In this document: piece after piece, positions 24,564 to 32,508 of the stretch
How positions within the stretch are numbered: the first letter of the stretch is position 1
How the letters are laid out: each line of letters begins with the position of its first letter
NCBI RefSeq assembly: GCF_016598535.1
Contig: NZ_CP066779.1
Coordinates: 5,888,053 to 5,952,052 of the forward strand
Direction of reading: 5' to 3'
Source of the DNA: Rhodococcus sp. P-2
Lineage (GTDB): Bacteria; Actinomycetota; Actinomycetes; Mycobacteriales; Mycobacteriaceae
DNA length: 64,000 bases
Made by a program: the position numbers and the translations under genes
Notes under the pieces: generated by a model
What the model was told of the DNA's origin: nothing
The model's input: only the letters and a program-made list of their open reading frames with translations
Databases searched by the model: none

Positions 24564-26240
24564 CTATTGTTGAGCGAGATAGCGGTGGACGAACATCACG
24601 GCCATCGCGCCCTCTCCGACGGCCGACGCGACACGCTTGGCCGATTCGGCGTGTACGTCTCCGGCGACAAATACTCCGGGGACACTGGTTTCGAGATGAT
24701 GTGGCGCACGGTCAAGAGGCCACCCGTCCGGGGTTACACCTTCGGATGGAAGGTCCGGGCCGGCGAGAACGAATCCGTTGCCATCGCGGACCACCACGTC
24801 GCCGAGCCAGTCGGTCAGGGGAGCGGCGCCGATGAAGATGAACAACCACTGAGCATCGACAGTGTCTTCTTCTCCGGTGGCTCTGTTACGCAGCGTGATT
24901 CGTTCGAGGTGATCGTCACCCTCGGCTCCGATCACCTCCGTGCACGTGCGCACGGTGATCTTCGGGTTCCTTTCAATCTGCTGAATCAGGTAGTAGGACA
25001 TCGACGCTTCGAGCGAGTTTCCGCGAATGAGGATGGTGACGGACCTAGCTCCTCGGGAGAGGTAGACCGCAGCTTGGCCGGCCGAATTGGCGCCGCCGAC
25101 GATGTACACATCTTGTTCGCTGCACCGAGCGGCTTCGGTGACAGCTGACCCGTAGTAGACCCCTCGGCCGGTGTAGGTATCGAGCCCCGGTGCCGAAAGT
25201 TGGCGATAGGAAACACCTGTCGCCAAGATGACCGAATGGGCATCGACCGACGAACCGTCGTCGAAACGCACTGTGCGGGCCGAGCCGTTGATTTCCAAAC
25301 CGGTGACGTCGCGAGCGGTGATGACCTCGGCGCCGAACTTGGTTGCCTGGCGTCGTGCGCGATCGGCCAACTGTGCGCCCGAGACTCCGTCGGGGAACCC
25401 GAGGTAGTTCTCGATCCGCGAACTCTGGCCGGCCTGACCGCCTGTCGCTCGCCGTTCGATGAGAACCGTCCGAAGCCCCTCCGAAGCGCCGTACAGAGCA
25501 GCTCCCAGACCCGCTGGGCCGCCGCCGATGACAACGAGATCGTAAAAGTCTTCGGAGAGAGTGGTACTCAACCCGAGTTTGTCGGCAAGTTCGGCGTCAG
25601 TGGGCTCGACGAGGACATCCCCGTTGGATGCGATGACGACGGGAAGCCGCAGTTCGTCAGTACCGGCAGCCGAGAGCAGTCGTTGGCCCTCCGGCTCGTC
25701 CGACATGTACCAACGATAGGCAAGTTGGTTGCGTGCCAAAAATTCTCGAACGTCGGATGATCTCTCGGACCAACGATGGCCGACCACCTTGGTTTCCTCG
25801 GCAGGATGATGACTCGAGCTTGCCCAGGCATCGAGCAGCGCGTCGATGACGGGATACAGCTTCTCCTCCGGCGGATCCCACGGCTTGAGGAGGTAGTGGT
25901 CGAGGTCGACTACGTTGATGGCGTCGATCGCAGCATCGGTATCGGCGTAGGCGGTCAGCAGAACGCGCCGAGCTACGGGATACAGGTCCATTGCCTGTTC
26001 GAGGAACTCGATTCCACTCAAACCGGGCATGCGGTAGTCGGCGACGATCACAGCGACTGCATCGCCGCGAAGTTTCATTTCACGCAAGGTCTCGAGCGCC
26101 TGGTCGCCGGACTCCGCGCGAATGATTCGGTACTTCTCGCCGTACCGCTTTCGAAGGTCTCGAACGACGGCACGCGAAACACCAGGATCGTCGTCGACGC
26201 TGAGGATCGCTGGTTTGGCCGGGGCTTTCGGTGCGCTCAC
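24564..26240 (-). CDS. Response regulator/thioredoxin-reductase-like fusion lacking CxxC
   Basis: A 558-residue fusion. Residues 10-125 are a CheY-like receiver (acidic pocket at 16-18, phospho-acceptor Asp68 in VADYRMPG, then LLTAYAD); residues about 250-558 are a thioredoxin-reductase-like flavoprotein with FAD motif LVVIGGGPAGLGAAL, ATGG-type loop RATGGQAGQSSRIENY, NAD(P)H motif VYIVGGANSAGQAAV and C-terminal VPGVFVAGDV. At the position of the redox-active CxxC (residues 360-366) the sequence is GVYYGSA, so disulfide reduction by the usual route is not possible. The GTG at 26240 has GGGAAGG upstream; the open frame to 26390 is not used. Confidence 0.88.
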   Translation of the reverse strand: MSAPKAPAKPAILSVDDDPGVSRAVVRDLRKRYGEKYRIIRAESGDQALETLREMKLRGDAVAVIVADYRMPGLSGIEFLEQAMDLYPVARRVLLTAYADTDAAIDAINVVDLDHYLLKPWDPPEEKLYPVIDALLDAWASSSHHPAEETKVVGHRWSERSSDVREFLARNQLAYRWYMSDEPEGQRLLSAAGTDELRLPVVIASNGDVLVEPTDAELADKLGLSTTLSEDFYDLVVIGGGPAGLGAALYGASEGLRTVLIERRATGGQAGQSSRIENYLGFPDGVSGAQLADRARRQATKFGAEVITARDVTGLEINGSARTVRFDDGSSVDAHSVILATGVSYRQLSAPGLDTYTGRGVYYGSAVTEAARCSEQDVYIVGGANSAGQAAVYLSRGARSVTILIRGNSLEASMSYYLIQQIERNPKITVRTCTEVIGAEGDDHLERITLRNRATGEEDTVDAQWLFIFIGAAPLTDWLGDVVVRDGNGFVLAGPDLPSEGVTPDGWPLDRAPHHLETSVPGVFVAGDVHAESAKRVASAVGEGAMAVMFVHRYLAQQ

Positions 26241-26420
26241 TCGGTGCCTTCCCGAAGTTGTAGTCAACCTCTCCAGTATGCGACTGCTGAGCTGAGCGTC
26301 AATCGCTGGCGATGCGCTCTGAGTGAACCGGGGACCGTGAACTGGGAATTTGAAGATTGCGGGAACCGATCGGGCCTCCGATGCATCCAATAGTGTGGGT
26401 CCACATCAACAGGGGGTGCC

Positions 26421-26948
26421 ATGCGGGGGTCGGTGGGGGTTGGGCGACTGCTCATGGCTGGGATGTTGGTGTGGGCTGCGGCAGGATGCAGCTCAGTCGT
26501 GGAGGGGGCGGCTGAGCCTGCATCCGGCCAAGAGGGCTTGTTCGATCCTTGCACGGACATTCCGGACTCGGTTCTGGAAGAAGTCGGGCTTGATCCGGCT
26601 ACCGAGGAAGTTGATATCGCCGGCGTCGAGCAACCGGGTTGGAAGATTTGCTCGTGGACTCAGTCCGGGTACTACGTGATCGTCTTCTCCGGCGAGAACT
26701 CTCTTGACGAAGCGAAGGCAAATGCAAGCTTTACGGGGTTTGAGACTTTGTCGATCGGTGGTCGGCCGGGGCTTCGGTTTCACAGTGCCAGTGACCCAGA
26801 TATCGATCGTTGTTACGTGGGTCTGGACGTATCACTTGGTTCGATTTGGATAGCGGCCGACGCAAAAAATTCTCGGCAACAAGAGGATTCAATGTGTTCC
26901 CTTGCTTCCAGATATGCCGAGGCGCTGGAGGGGGCCTTGCCACGCTAG
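26421..26948 (+). CDS. DUF3558 lipoprotein (cassette B)
   Basis: A 175-residue lipoprotein paralogous to the one at 21796. Signal peptide ends WAAAGC with lipidation at Cys23; the DUF3558 pattern is FDPCTDIPDSVLEEVGLDP followed by ICSWTQ. It diverges from the receiver/reductase operon across 180 bp, with AGGGGG before the ATG. It forms cassette B with the next gene. Cassette A lies on the far side of the signalling operon. Confidence 0.8.
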   Translation: MRGSVGVGRLLMAGMLVWAAAGCSSVVEGAAEPASGQEGLFDPCTDIPDSVLEEVGLDPATEEVDIAGVEQPGWKICSWTQSGYYVIVFSGENSLDEAKANASFTGFETLSIGGRPGLRFHSASDPDIDRCYVGLDVSLGSIWIAADAKNSRQQEDSMCSLASRYAEALEGALPR

Positions 26949-26992
26949 AGCGAGGACTGACTGCGGGTAGCGGAACACTAGAGGGGAACGAA

Positions 26993-27346
26993 ATGACCGG
27001 ATTCTTTGGCGGTTGGCAGGAAGATCAGATCAGTGTTGATCTCAAGGCGGCACAAGGTTTGGTCGCGTCGTGTTCTGAATTGTTGATCGAATTGTGGGCC
27101 GTCGAACGAGAGACAGCGTCACTCGAGTTTCTCGATGCGATGGGAACACTCAAGTCAGGGCAGGACCTCGCCGCGAAGTTCTCCAAGAAGGCCGTCGGCG
27201 GTGAAGATTCGTTGGAGAAGTCGTTGAACAGCCACATCCAAGTGGTCACCGAGATGCGGGACTTCTTCCAGCAATGCGTCGACCGCTACGGCGAAGTCGA
27301 GGACTCGAATGCGTCAGCGCTGACTAGCGCTGAGACGCCTCGATAG
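26993..27346 (+). CDS. 117-residue helical protein of cassette B
   Basis: A 117-residue helical protein, the same length as its paralogue at 22339. Shared core: GTLKSGQDLAAKFSKKAVGG, then SHIQVVTEMRDFFQQCVD. The ATG at 26993 has GAGGGGA 6-8 bases upstream; the open frame runs back to 26810, but that part overlaps the lipoprotein gene and is not conserved. Function unknown; the conserved pairing with a DUF3558 lipoprotein suggests a joint role at the cell envelope. Confidence 0.65.
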   Translation: MTGFFGGWQEDQISVDLKAAQGLVASCSELLIELWAVERETASLEFLDAMGTLKSGQDLAAKFSKKAVGGEDSLEKSLNSHIQVVTEMRDFFQQCVDRYGEVEDSNASALTSAETPR

Positions 27347-27356
27347 ACACAAAAAA

Positions 27357-27390
27357 TCTCGCTGAGCCGATGGCATTCGGCTCAGCGAGA
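27357..27390 (-). terminator. Rho-independent terminator of the lumazine synthase gene
   Basis: A perfect 14-bp stem (TCTCGCTGAGCCGA / TCGGCTCAGCGAGA) with a 6-base loop. Read on the reverse strand it follows the ribH stop and runs into six T residues. It lies between two convergent genes and may also serve cassette B. Confidence 0.88.
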
Positions 27391-27402
27391 CTTGGGTAAC
27401 GA

Positions 27403-27864
27403 CTAGCTGGTGGGCAGGGCCTTCAACGACTTGACGGTGGCGTCGACCGCGCGCGCAGCCTCGGCGCCCTTCTTCACGAAATGCGTGCTGAAGTACTCGA
27501 CATGTTCGGCATGCTCGTGGAAGTGATGCGGTGTCAAGACCACCGAGAAAACCGGAACGTCGGTGTCGAGCTGCACGCGCATCAGACCATCGATGACAGC
27601 AGTTGCAACGAAGTCATGCCGATAGATTCCGCCGTCGACGACCAGACCTGCGGCGACGATCGCCTGGTAGCGGCCGGTCTTGGCCAACCGCCGAGCGTGC
27701 AGCGGGATTTCGAAAGCTCCCGGCACCTCGAAGAAATCAACCGTGTCCTTGGGGTAGCCGAGCTCGACGATCGCGTCGGTGAATCCGTCGCGTGCACGGT
27801 CGACGATGTTGCGATGCCACGTCGCCTGAATGAACGCGATACGCTGTCCCTGGATCTCACTCAT
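27403..27864 (-). CDS. ribH: 6,7-dimethyl-8-ribityllumazine synthase
   Basis: A 153-residue lumazine synthase, which condenses 5-amino-6-ribitylamino-uracil with dihydroxybutanone phosphate in the last-but-one step of riboflavin synthesis. Motifs are QATWHRNIVDRARDGF, VPGAFEIPLHARRL and FSVVLTPHHFHEHAEHV. The shape of the last region is more like the RibH2 (type II) enzymes known from Brucella and rhizobia than the classical type. No other rib gene is present; it lies 46 bases behind an Lrp regulator on the same strand. ATG 27864 was preferred to the frame opening at 27960, which would overlap that regulator. Confidence 0.85.
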   Translation of the reverse strand: MSEIQGQRIAFIQATWHRNIVDRARDGFTDAIVELGYPKDTVDFFEVPGAFEIPLHARRLAKTGRYQAIVAAGLVVDGGIYRHDFVATAVIDGLMRVQLDTDVPVFSVVLTPHHFHEHAEHVEYFSTHFVKKGAEAARAVDATVKSLKALPTS

Positions 27865-27910
27865 AACCATGAAACTAGCGCACCGGGAAGCATCGACGCG
27901 ACCACCCGTC

Positions 27911-28423
27911 CTAGTCCTGCTGGCGGGGGAAGGCGGTCGAACGACCCCAGCCGGCGTCATTGGTGAGGTGCTCGAGGAGAGGCTGAATCCGATACGGAAG
28001 GGGATTGGTCAGAGCGATGGTCGTGGTCGAATGCGTGACGCCTGGAAGCGACACGATCTGCTCGGCCAACTTCTGCAGGGCCGCGTGCGTCGACGTGGCC
28101 ACGCGGACGAGCAAATCCTCGCGACCGGTCGTGGCGTGAATTTCGATCACCTCGGGCAACTCGGTCAGACTGCGAGCGACTGCGCTGATCTTGCCCTGTT
28201 CGAGCTCCAGTCCGACAAATGCCTGAATCGGGATACCGACCTCGGGGAGATTGAGATTCGGCCGAAACCCGGTGAGAAGTCCGTTGGATTCCATGCGCTT
28301 CATTCGTGACTGGACGGTGTTGCGGGCGACACCCAACGAGTTGGCCAACTCGGCCACACTCATCCTCGAGTCCTTGCTGAGCAGTCCGAGCAACTGGACG
28401 TCGAGCTTGTCGATGCTGAGCAC
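27911..28423 (-). CDS. Lrp/AsnC-family regulator
   Basis: A 170-residue feast/famine regulator: N-terminal helix-turn-helix (DSRMSVAELANSLGVARNTV) and a C-terminal ligand-binding RAM domain (VATSTHAALQKLAEQI). It diverges from the Leu/Val dehydrogenase gene and lies upstream of ribH on the same strand. Family members bind amino acids and control amino-acid catabolism, so branched-chain amino acids are a likely signal. The start is a GTG with GAGGAGAGG 8 bases upstream. Confidence 0.85.
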   Translation of the reverse strand: MLSIDKLDVQLLGLLSKDSRMSVAELANSLGVARNTVQSRMKRMESNGLLTGFRPNLNLPEVGIPIQAFVGLELEQGKISAVARSLTELPEVIEIHATTGREDLLVRVATSTHAALQKLAEQIVSLPGVTHSTTTIALTNPLPYRIQPLLEHLTNDAGWGRSTAFPRQQD

Positions 28424-28439
28424 TTTGTGAACCTCTCCT

Positions 28440-28457
28440 CAGTGATTTGAGTCACTG
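28440..28457. promoter_or_regulatory. Inverted repeat in the Lrp-dehydrogenase intergenic region
   Basis: CAGTGATTTGAGTCACTG has 6-bp arms and a 6-base centre and lies 17 bases upstream of the lrp start codon, abutting its ribosome site. Lrp proteins bind pseudo-palindromes of this size, so it is a candidate autoregulatory site also able to affect the divergent dehydrogenase gene. Confidence 0.45.
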
Positions 28458-28642
28458 GATGATCGAATTGACTAGTTCAAGAGATTTGCATTGACCAAAT
28501 CGTAACTCAGGCAGAGCATTGGTTCCACGAATTGCTCAGCGGGATTCTCTTTGGGTTATTTGTCCCCAATAGTACCCAATGGCCATTTCGCCCCAATATT
28601 TCGACTGCGCCCCGTTTATTCTTCGGAAAGGTCTATCCCACA

Positions 28643-29758
28643 ATGACTCTCACCGCCGAGCCCGTGAACTCCGTTGTTTCCCATGACGACACTGCGGGCG
28701 TGTTCGATCGCGCCGACTACCTGCGCGATTACCCCCACGAGCAGGTGAGCTTCTTCCAGGATCCCGCGAGCGGCCTCAAGGCCATCGTCGCCATCCACTC
28801 CACGACGCTCGGCCCCGCGCTCGGCGGAACGCGCTTCTACCCGTACTCCGACGAATCCGCCGCAGTCACAGACGTTTTGCGTCTCTCTCGCGGCATGACC
28901 TACAAGGCTGCCGTTGCCGGCGTCGACCTCGGCGGCGGCAAGGCCGTCATCATCGGCGACCCCGCAACGGCCAAGACCGACGAATTGCTCGGCGCCTACG
29001 CAAAATTCGTCCAGACCCTCGGCGGCCGCTACATCACCGCTGGTGACGTCGGAACCAACTCCAACGATCTCGACATCATCGGCCGCAACACCGACTTCGT
29101 CGTCGGCCGCAACGCCACCGTCGGCGGTTCCGGCGACAGCGCTCCGATGACGGCCCTCGGCGTATTCCAGTCGATGCGCGCAGCGGCACAGTCGCATTGG
29201 GGCACTCCGTCTCTCGCCGGCAAGACCGTTGGTGTCGAGGGCACAGGCAAGGTCGGCTACGAGCTGATCAAGCTCCTCCTCGCAGACGGCGCGACCGTTC
29301 TCGCGACCGACGTCAACGCCGGAGCGCTCGATCGCGTCAAGGCGGACTTCCCGCAGGTGAGCATCGTCGACAGCATCATCGACGCCGACCTTGACGTCTA
29401 CGCACCCTGCGCGATGGGCGCAACCCTCACCGATACGACCGCACGCTCGATCAAGGCTGAGGTTGTCTGCGGCGCTGCCAACAACCAGCTCACCGTGCCC
29501 GAGGTCGAGAACATCCTCCGCGACCGCGGCATCACCTGGACCCCCGACTACGTCGCCAACGGCGGCGGCCTCATCCAGGTTGCCGGCGAGCTGAAGGGCA
29601 ACTCGGCCGAAGAGGTCAAGCTCAAGGTCGAGAAGATCTTCGACACAGTCACCGAGATCTTCGCGAAGTCGAAGAAGGACGGAATCCTCGCCGGCGAGGC
29701 TGCTGACGCGGTCGCCGAGGCTCGCATCGCCGAGGCAGCTCGCGTCTCCAAGGGCTGA
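28643..29758 (+). CDS. Leu/Val (branched-chain) amino-acid dehydrogenase
   Basis: A 371-residue NAD-dependent dehydrogenase of the Glu/Leu/Phe/Val family, which removes the amino group of branched-chain amino acids to give 2-oxoacids. Motifs are LGPALGGTRFYPY, GMTYKAAVAGVDLGGGKAVI with the catalytic Lys, GRYITAGDVGTNSNDLDII, and the NAD turn VGVEGTGKVGYEL. Overall it fits the valine dehydrogenases of actinomycetes better than phenylalanine dehydrogenase. It is divergent from an Lrp regulator, and its products would feed the branched-chain oxoacid dehydrogenase at 52161-55455. ATG 28643 is the first Met in frame that gives the family start. Confidence 0.88.
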   Translation: MTLTAEPVNSVVSHDDTAGVFDRADYLRDYPHEQVSFFQDPASGLKAIVAIHSTTLGPALGGTRFYPYSDESAAVTDVLRLSRGMTYKAAVAGVDLGGGKAVIIGDPATAKTDELLGAYAKFVQTLGGRYITAGDVGTNSNDLDIIGRNTDFVVGRNATVGGSGDSAPMTALGVFQSMRAAAQSHWGTPSLAGKTVGVEGTGKVGYELIKLLLADGATVLATDVNAGALDRVKADFPQVSIVDSIIDADLDVYAPCAMGATLTDTTARSIKAEVVCGAANNQLTVPEVENILRDRGITWTPDYVANGGGLIQVAGELKGNSAEEVKLKVEKIFDTVTEIFAKSKKDGILAGEAADAVAEARIAEAARVSKG

Positions 29759-29887
29759 CATCCCTCTCGCAGTCATGTAGCGCGGCCGGTCCCGACTAGT
29801 GTGGACACCAGACAAGCAGATTTTGCAGATCTGGACCACATCAGCCGGTAGACCGGCCGCTATGCGTCGGACGCCGGAAGGGCTTAC

Positions 29888-31006
29888 ATGACTGAACAAT
29901 TCGCTGTGTGGACCGAGAACGATGCCGAGCAATCGGCCCGTTGGGGTTCGACGAGCAATGCCCCGGCGCCCAAGCGCATCGTCGTCGCCGACGACACGAT
30001 GAAGGCCGACGACGCCTATCGCCTGGCGTGCGAAGGCACGGCGTTGCTGTGGCGCGGAGACTTTCAGAACGCTCGCCAACTGTCGAAGGCCGTTGCATCG
30101 CGCATCGACCGCAAGCCGCGCCGAGCGTCCGACGATCCCGCCAAAGCTTTCCACCTCCACCGGCAGACCCAAGGACGTCGCGCGCAGATTCTCGGCATGC
30201 TGCTCATTCCCTTGGACGCCGATCTGTCGATTCCACTCCGGCGTGCCCCGGACGCGCAAATAGCGTTGACCGAGGCGTTCGGGATCACCGGTGAGCCGTC
30301 GGTTCGCTCGTTGCGAGACATCCTCGGCGCAATCGGCGCTCACGAGTGGCATCGCAAAGGTGTTTTCATCGAGGCGCTCGACGCACGAATTCATCCCGCT
30401 TTCGGTGTGTTCTCGCCCGTCCGCGGCGAGTATGTCGACCTTGTCGCGTCTGCGCCGCTGCCGTCGACGGATTCCGCTTTCGACATCGGCACCGGTACCG
30501 GCGTTCTTGCTGCCGTCCTGGCGCGGCGCGGGGTCAAGACAGTGATGGCCACTGACCAGGACCCCCGGGCGTTGCAATGCGCGCGCACCAACCTGTCGCG
30601 GCTTGGCTACGGCGATCAGGTGAACGTGGTGGAAGCAGACCTCTTTCCCGAAGGCACCGCTCCGTTGGTGGTCTGCAATCCTCCTTGGATTCCGGCCAAG
30701 GCCACCTCGCCCATCGAATACGCCGTCTACGACCCCGCTGGAGCGATGCTGAAGGGCTTCCTGACTGGTGTCGCAGCGCATCTGGACGACGGGGGAGAAG
30801 CGTGGCTGATCCTCTCGGACATTGCCGAACACCTCGGTCTCCGAACGCGATCCGAACTGCACGATCTGATCGCGGCCGGTGGGCTCACTGTTGTCGACCG
30901 CATGGACGTCAAACCGACGCACGCAAAGGTCAGTGACCGAACCGATGCGCTTCACGCTGCCCGGGCTCGCGAAACGACGTCGCTCTGGCGGCTTCGCCGT
31001 CGTTGA
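29888..31006 (+). CDS. Class I SAM-dependent methyltransferase (NPPW type)
   Basis: A 372-residue methyltransferase. The SAM loop FDIGTGTGVLAAVLARRG and the catalytic motif CNPPWIP place it with the N5-glutamine/adenine-type enzymes such as PrmC and RlmG. An N-terminal 170-residue domain of unknown type precedes the catalytic part. The substrate may be rRNA or a protein Gln; it cannot be decided here. The ATG at 29888 has GGAAGGG upstream. Confidence 0.82.
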   Translation: MTEQFAVWTENDAEQSARWGSTSNAPAPKRIVVADDTMKADDAYRLACEGTALLWRGDFQNARQLSKAVASRIDRKPRRASDDPAKAFHLHRQTQGRRAQILGMLLIPLDADLSIPLRRAPDAQIALTEAFGITGEPSVRSLRDILGAIGAHEWHRKGVFIEALDARIHPAFGVFSPVRGEYVDLVASAPLPSTDSAFDIGTGTGVLAAVLARRGVKTVMATDQDPRALQCARTNLSRLGYGDQVNVVEADLFPEGTAPLVVCNPPWIPAKATSPIEYAVYDPAGAMLKGFLTGVAAHLDDGGEAWLILSDIAEHLGLRTRSELHDLIAAGGLTVVDRMDVKPTHAKVSDRTDALHAARARETTSLWRLRRR

Positions 31007-31119
31007 ACTCATTCTCAGTCAACGGCATTTCCTTGCTATGAAATGGTAATGAACGAGTAACAAATCGGGTCTAGTTTTCTTCGCAGTCGCACATCGTCAC
31101 GCACTCCGGAGGAAACTCG

Positions 31120-32487
31120 ATGGAAAACACGCTTGCCCGCAACGCAGCCGAAGACCTGACGAAAGGTCTTGGCCGACGCGGATTCATGAGGGCGGTCGCG
31201 GCTCTCGGTGCGGGAGTAGGCGTTGCCGGTGTGGCTTCGGGGTGCGCGCACTCCAACGCGTCGCCAGCTGGATCATCCTCCTCTGCACTGCCGTTCGCCG
31301 ATGGTGTGCAGATTCTGCAACCGGGCAGTGGAAACGTCAGCGGCGACCACTATCTGAGTTCGGATCCGTCGGACGTCATGTGGGGCTATGTGCCCAACGT
31401 CCACACCCGCGAAGTGATGCGGATGAAGTCGGGCCAGACCGTCACCATCGACGCCCTCTCGCACGAGGGAATCCTCGAGGATCAAGGGCGCAATCCCCTC
31501 GAATACTTCGGCGGCAAGGGCGTTTCCGAGAAAGACGTGCTCGAGGATGCGATTGCCGTTGCGGCCGAATACAACCGAACCGAACGGAACTTCGACAAGG
31601 ACGGCCCACATGTCGTCACCGGCCCGGTCTTCGTCGAAGGCGCACAGCCTGGAGACGTACTCAAGATCGAGACACTCGAAGCGATTCCCCGCGTGCCGTA
31701 CGGTGTTGTGTCGAGCAGGCACGGCAAGGGCGCTCTTGCTGTCACGGCAGACGGAACCGCTCCCGCGGGAATCACTCTGGACGAAGTCATGCCGCCGGTC
31801 GCCACGGACGGGCGGGCGACGAAGGATCCGTTGAAGTACGGAGGGGTCTCCACTTTCACCGCGATCGAAGACGGCAAGGGTGTGATGCCCTTCGGCGAGT
31901 CCAAGGTGCGGTTTCCCTTGCGGCCCTTCATGGGAATGATGGGAGTTGCCTATTCCACGGATGCCGATCCGACATCCCCGTCGTCGAACTCCATTCCTCC
32001 GACGCTGGGCGGCGGAAACATCGACATCAGGCATCTCGGTGTCGGATCAACTTTCTACCTGCCGGTCTTTGCCGAAGGTGCCCTGTTCTACGTCGGTGAC
32101 CCACACATGGCCATGGGTGACGGCGAGTCCGCGTTGACCGCGATGGAAGGTTCGCTGCGCGGCACGTTCCGACTCAGTGTGTGCAAGAGGGATTCCGGCG
32201 ACGCCCCATCGGTGGCATTTGGATACCCGTTCGCCGAAACCGAGGAGGCCTGGATTCCGATCGGCTTGTCCGACCCCAACGGTTCGGTCGATGGCCAGAA
32301 CAGTGACCTCAACGGAGCCATGCGACGTGCAGTGGTGAACGCACTCGACTTCCTCGAGCATGATCGCGGAATGGATCGAGCGACGGCCTACGCCTATCTT
32401 TCTGCCGCAGCGGATTTCACGGTCTCACAGGTAGTCGATCGAACCGTGGGCGTCCACGGCCAGATCTTCAAATCCCACTTCGAATAG
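31120..32487 (+). CDS. Tat-exported acetamidase/formamidase family lipoprotein
   Basis: A 455-residue protein of the acetamidase/formamidase family, which hydrolyses short amides to acid and ammonia. Core motifs are GPVFVEGAQPGDVLKIE and GGGNIDIRHLGVGSTFYLPV. Unlike the cytosolic enzymes it begins with a twin-arginine signal (GRRGFM, Arg 19-20) and ends the signal with the lipobox VASGC (Cys42), so it should be moved folded across the membrane and anchored. Substrates would then be hydrolysed outside the cell. Confidence 0.85.
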   Translation: MENTLARNAAEDLTKGLGRRGFMRAVAALGAGVGVAGVASGCAHSNASPAGSSSSALPFADGVQILQPGSGNVSGDHYLSSDPSDVMWGYVPNVHTREVMRMKSGQTVTIDALSHEGILEDQGRNPLEYFGGKGVSEKDVLEDAIAVAAEYNRTERNFDKDGPHVVTGPVFVEGAQPGDVLKIETLEAIPRVPYGVVSSRHGKGALAVTADGTAPAGITLDEVMPPVATDGRATKDPLKYGGVSTFTAIEDGKGVMPFGESKVRFPLRPFMGMMGVAYSTDADPTSPSSNSIPPTLGGGNIDIRHLGVGSTFYLPVFAEGALFYVGDPHMAMGDGESALTAMEGSLRGTFRLSVCKRDSGDAPSVAFGYPFAETEEAWIPIGLSDPNGSVDGQNSDLNGAMRRAVVNALDFLEHDRGMDRATAYAYLSAAADFTVSQVVDRTVGVHGQIFKSHFE

Positions 32488-32508
32488 TGGGAAAGGCGAT
32501 CTGTCGTG

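Noticed and set aside
26810..26992. Longer version of the 117-residue cassette B protein
   Set aside because: It overlaps the lipoprotein gene, and the paralogue of cassette A has exactly the shorter length.
28616..31012. A 798-codon reverse-strand open frame
   Set aside because: It is antisense to the amino-acid dehydrogenase and the methyltransferase, is rich in Asp/Val/Ala/Arg without domain motifs, and has no ribosome site. It is a by-product of high-GC codon use.
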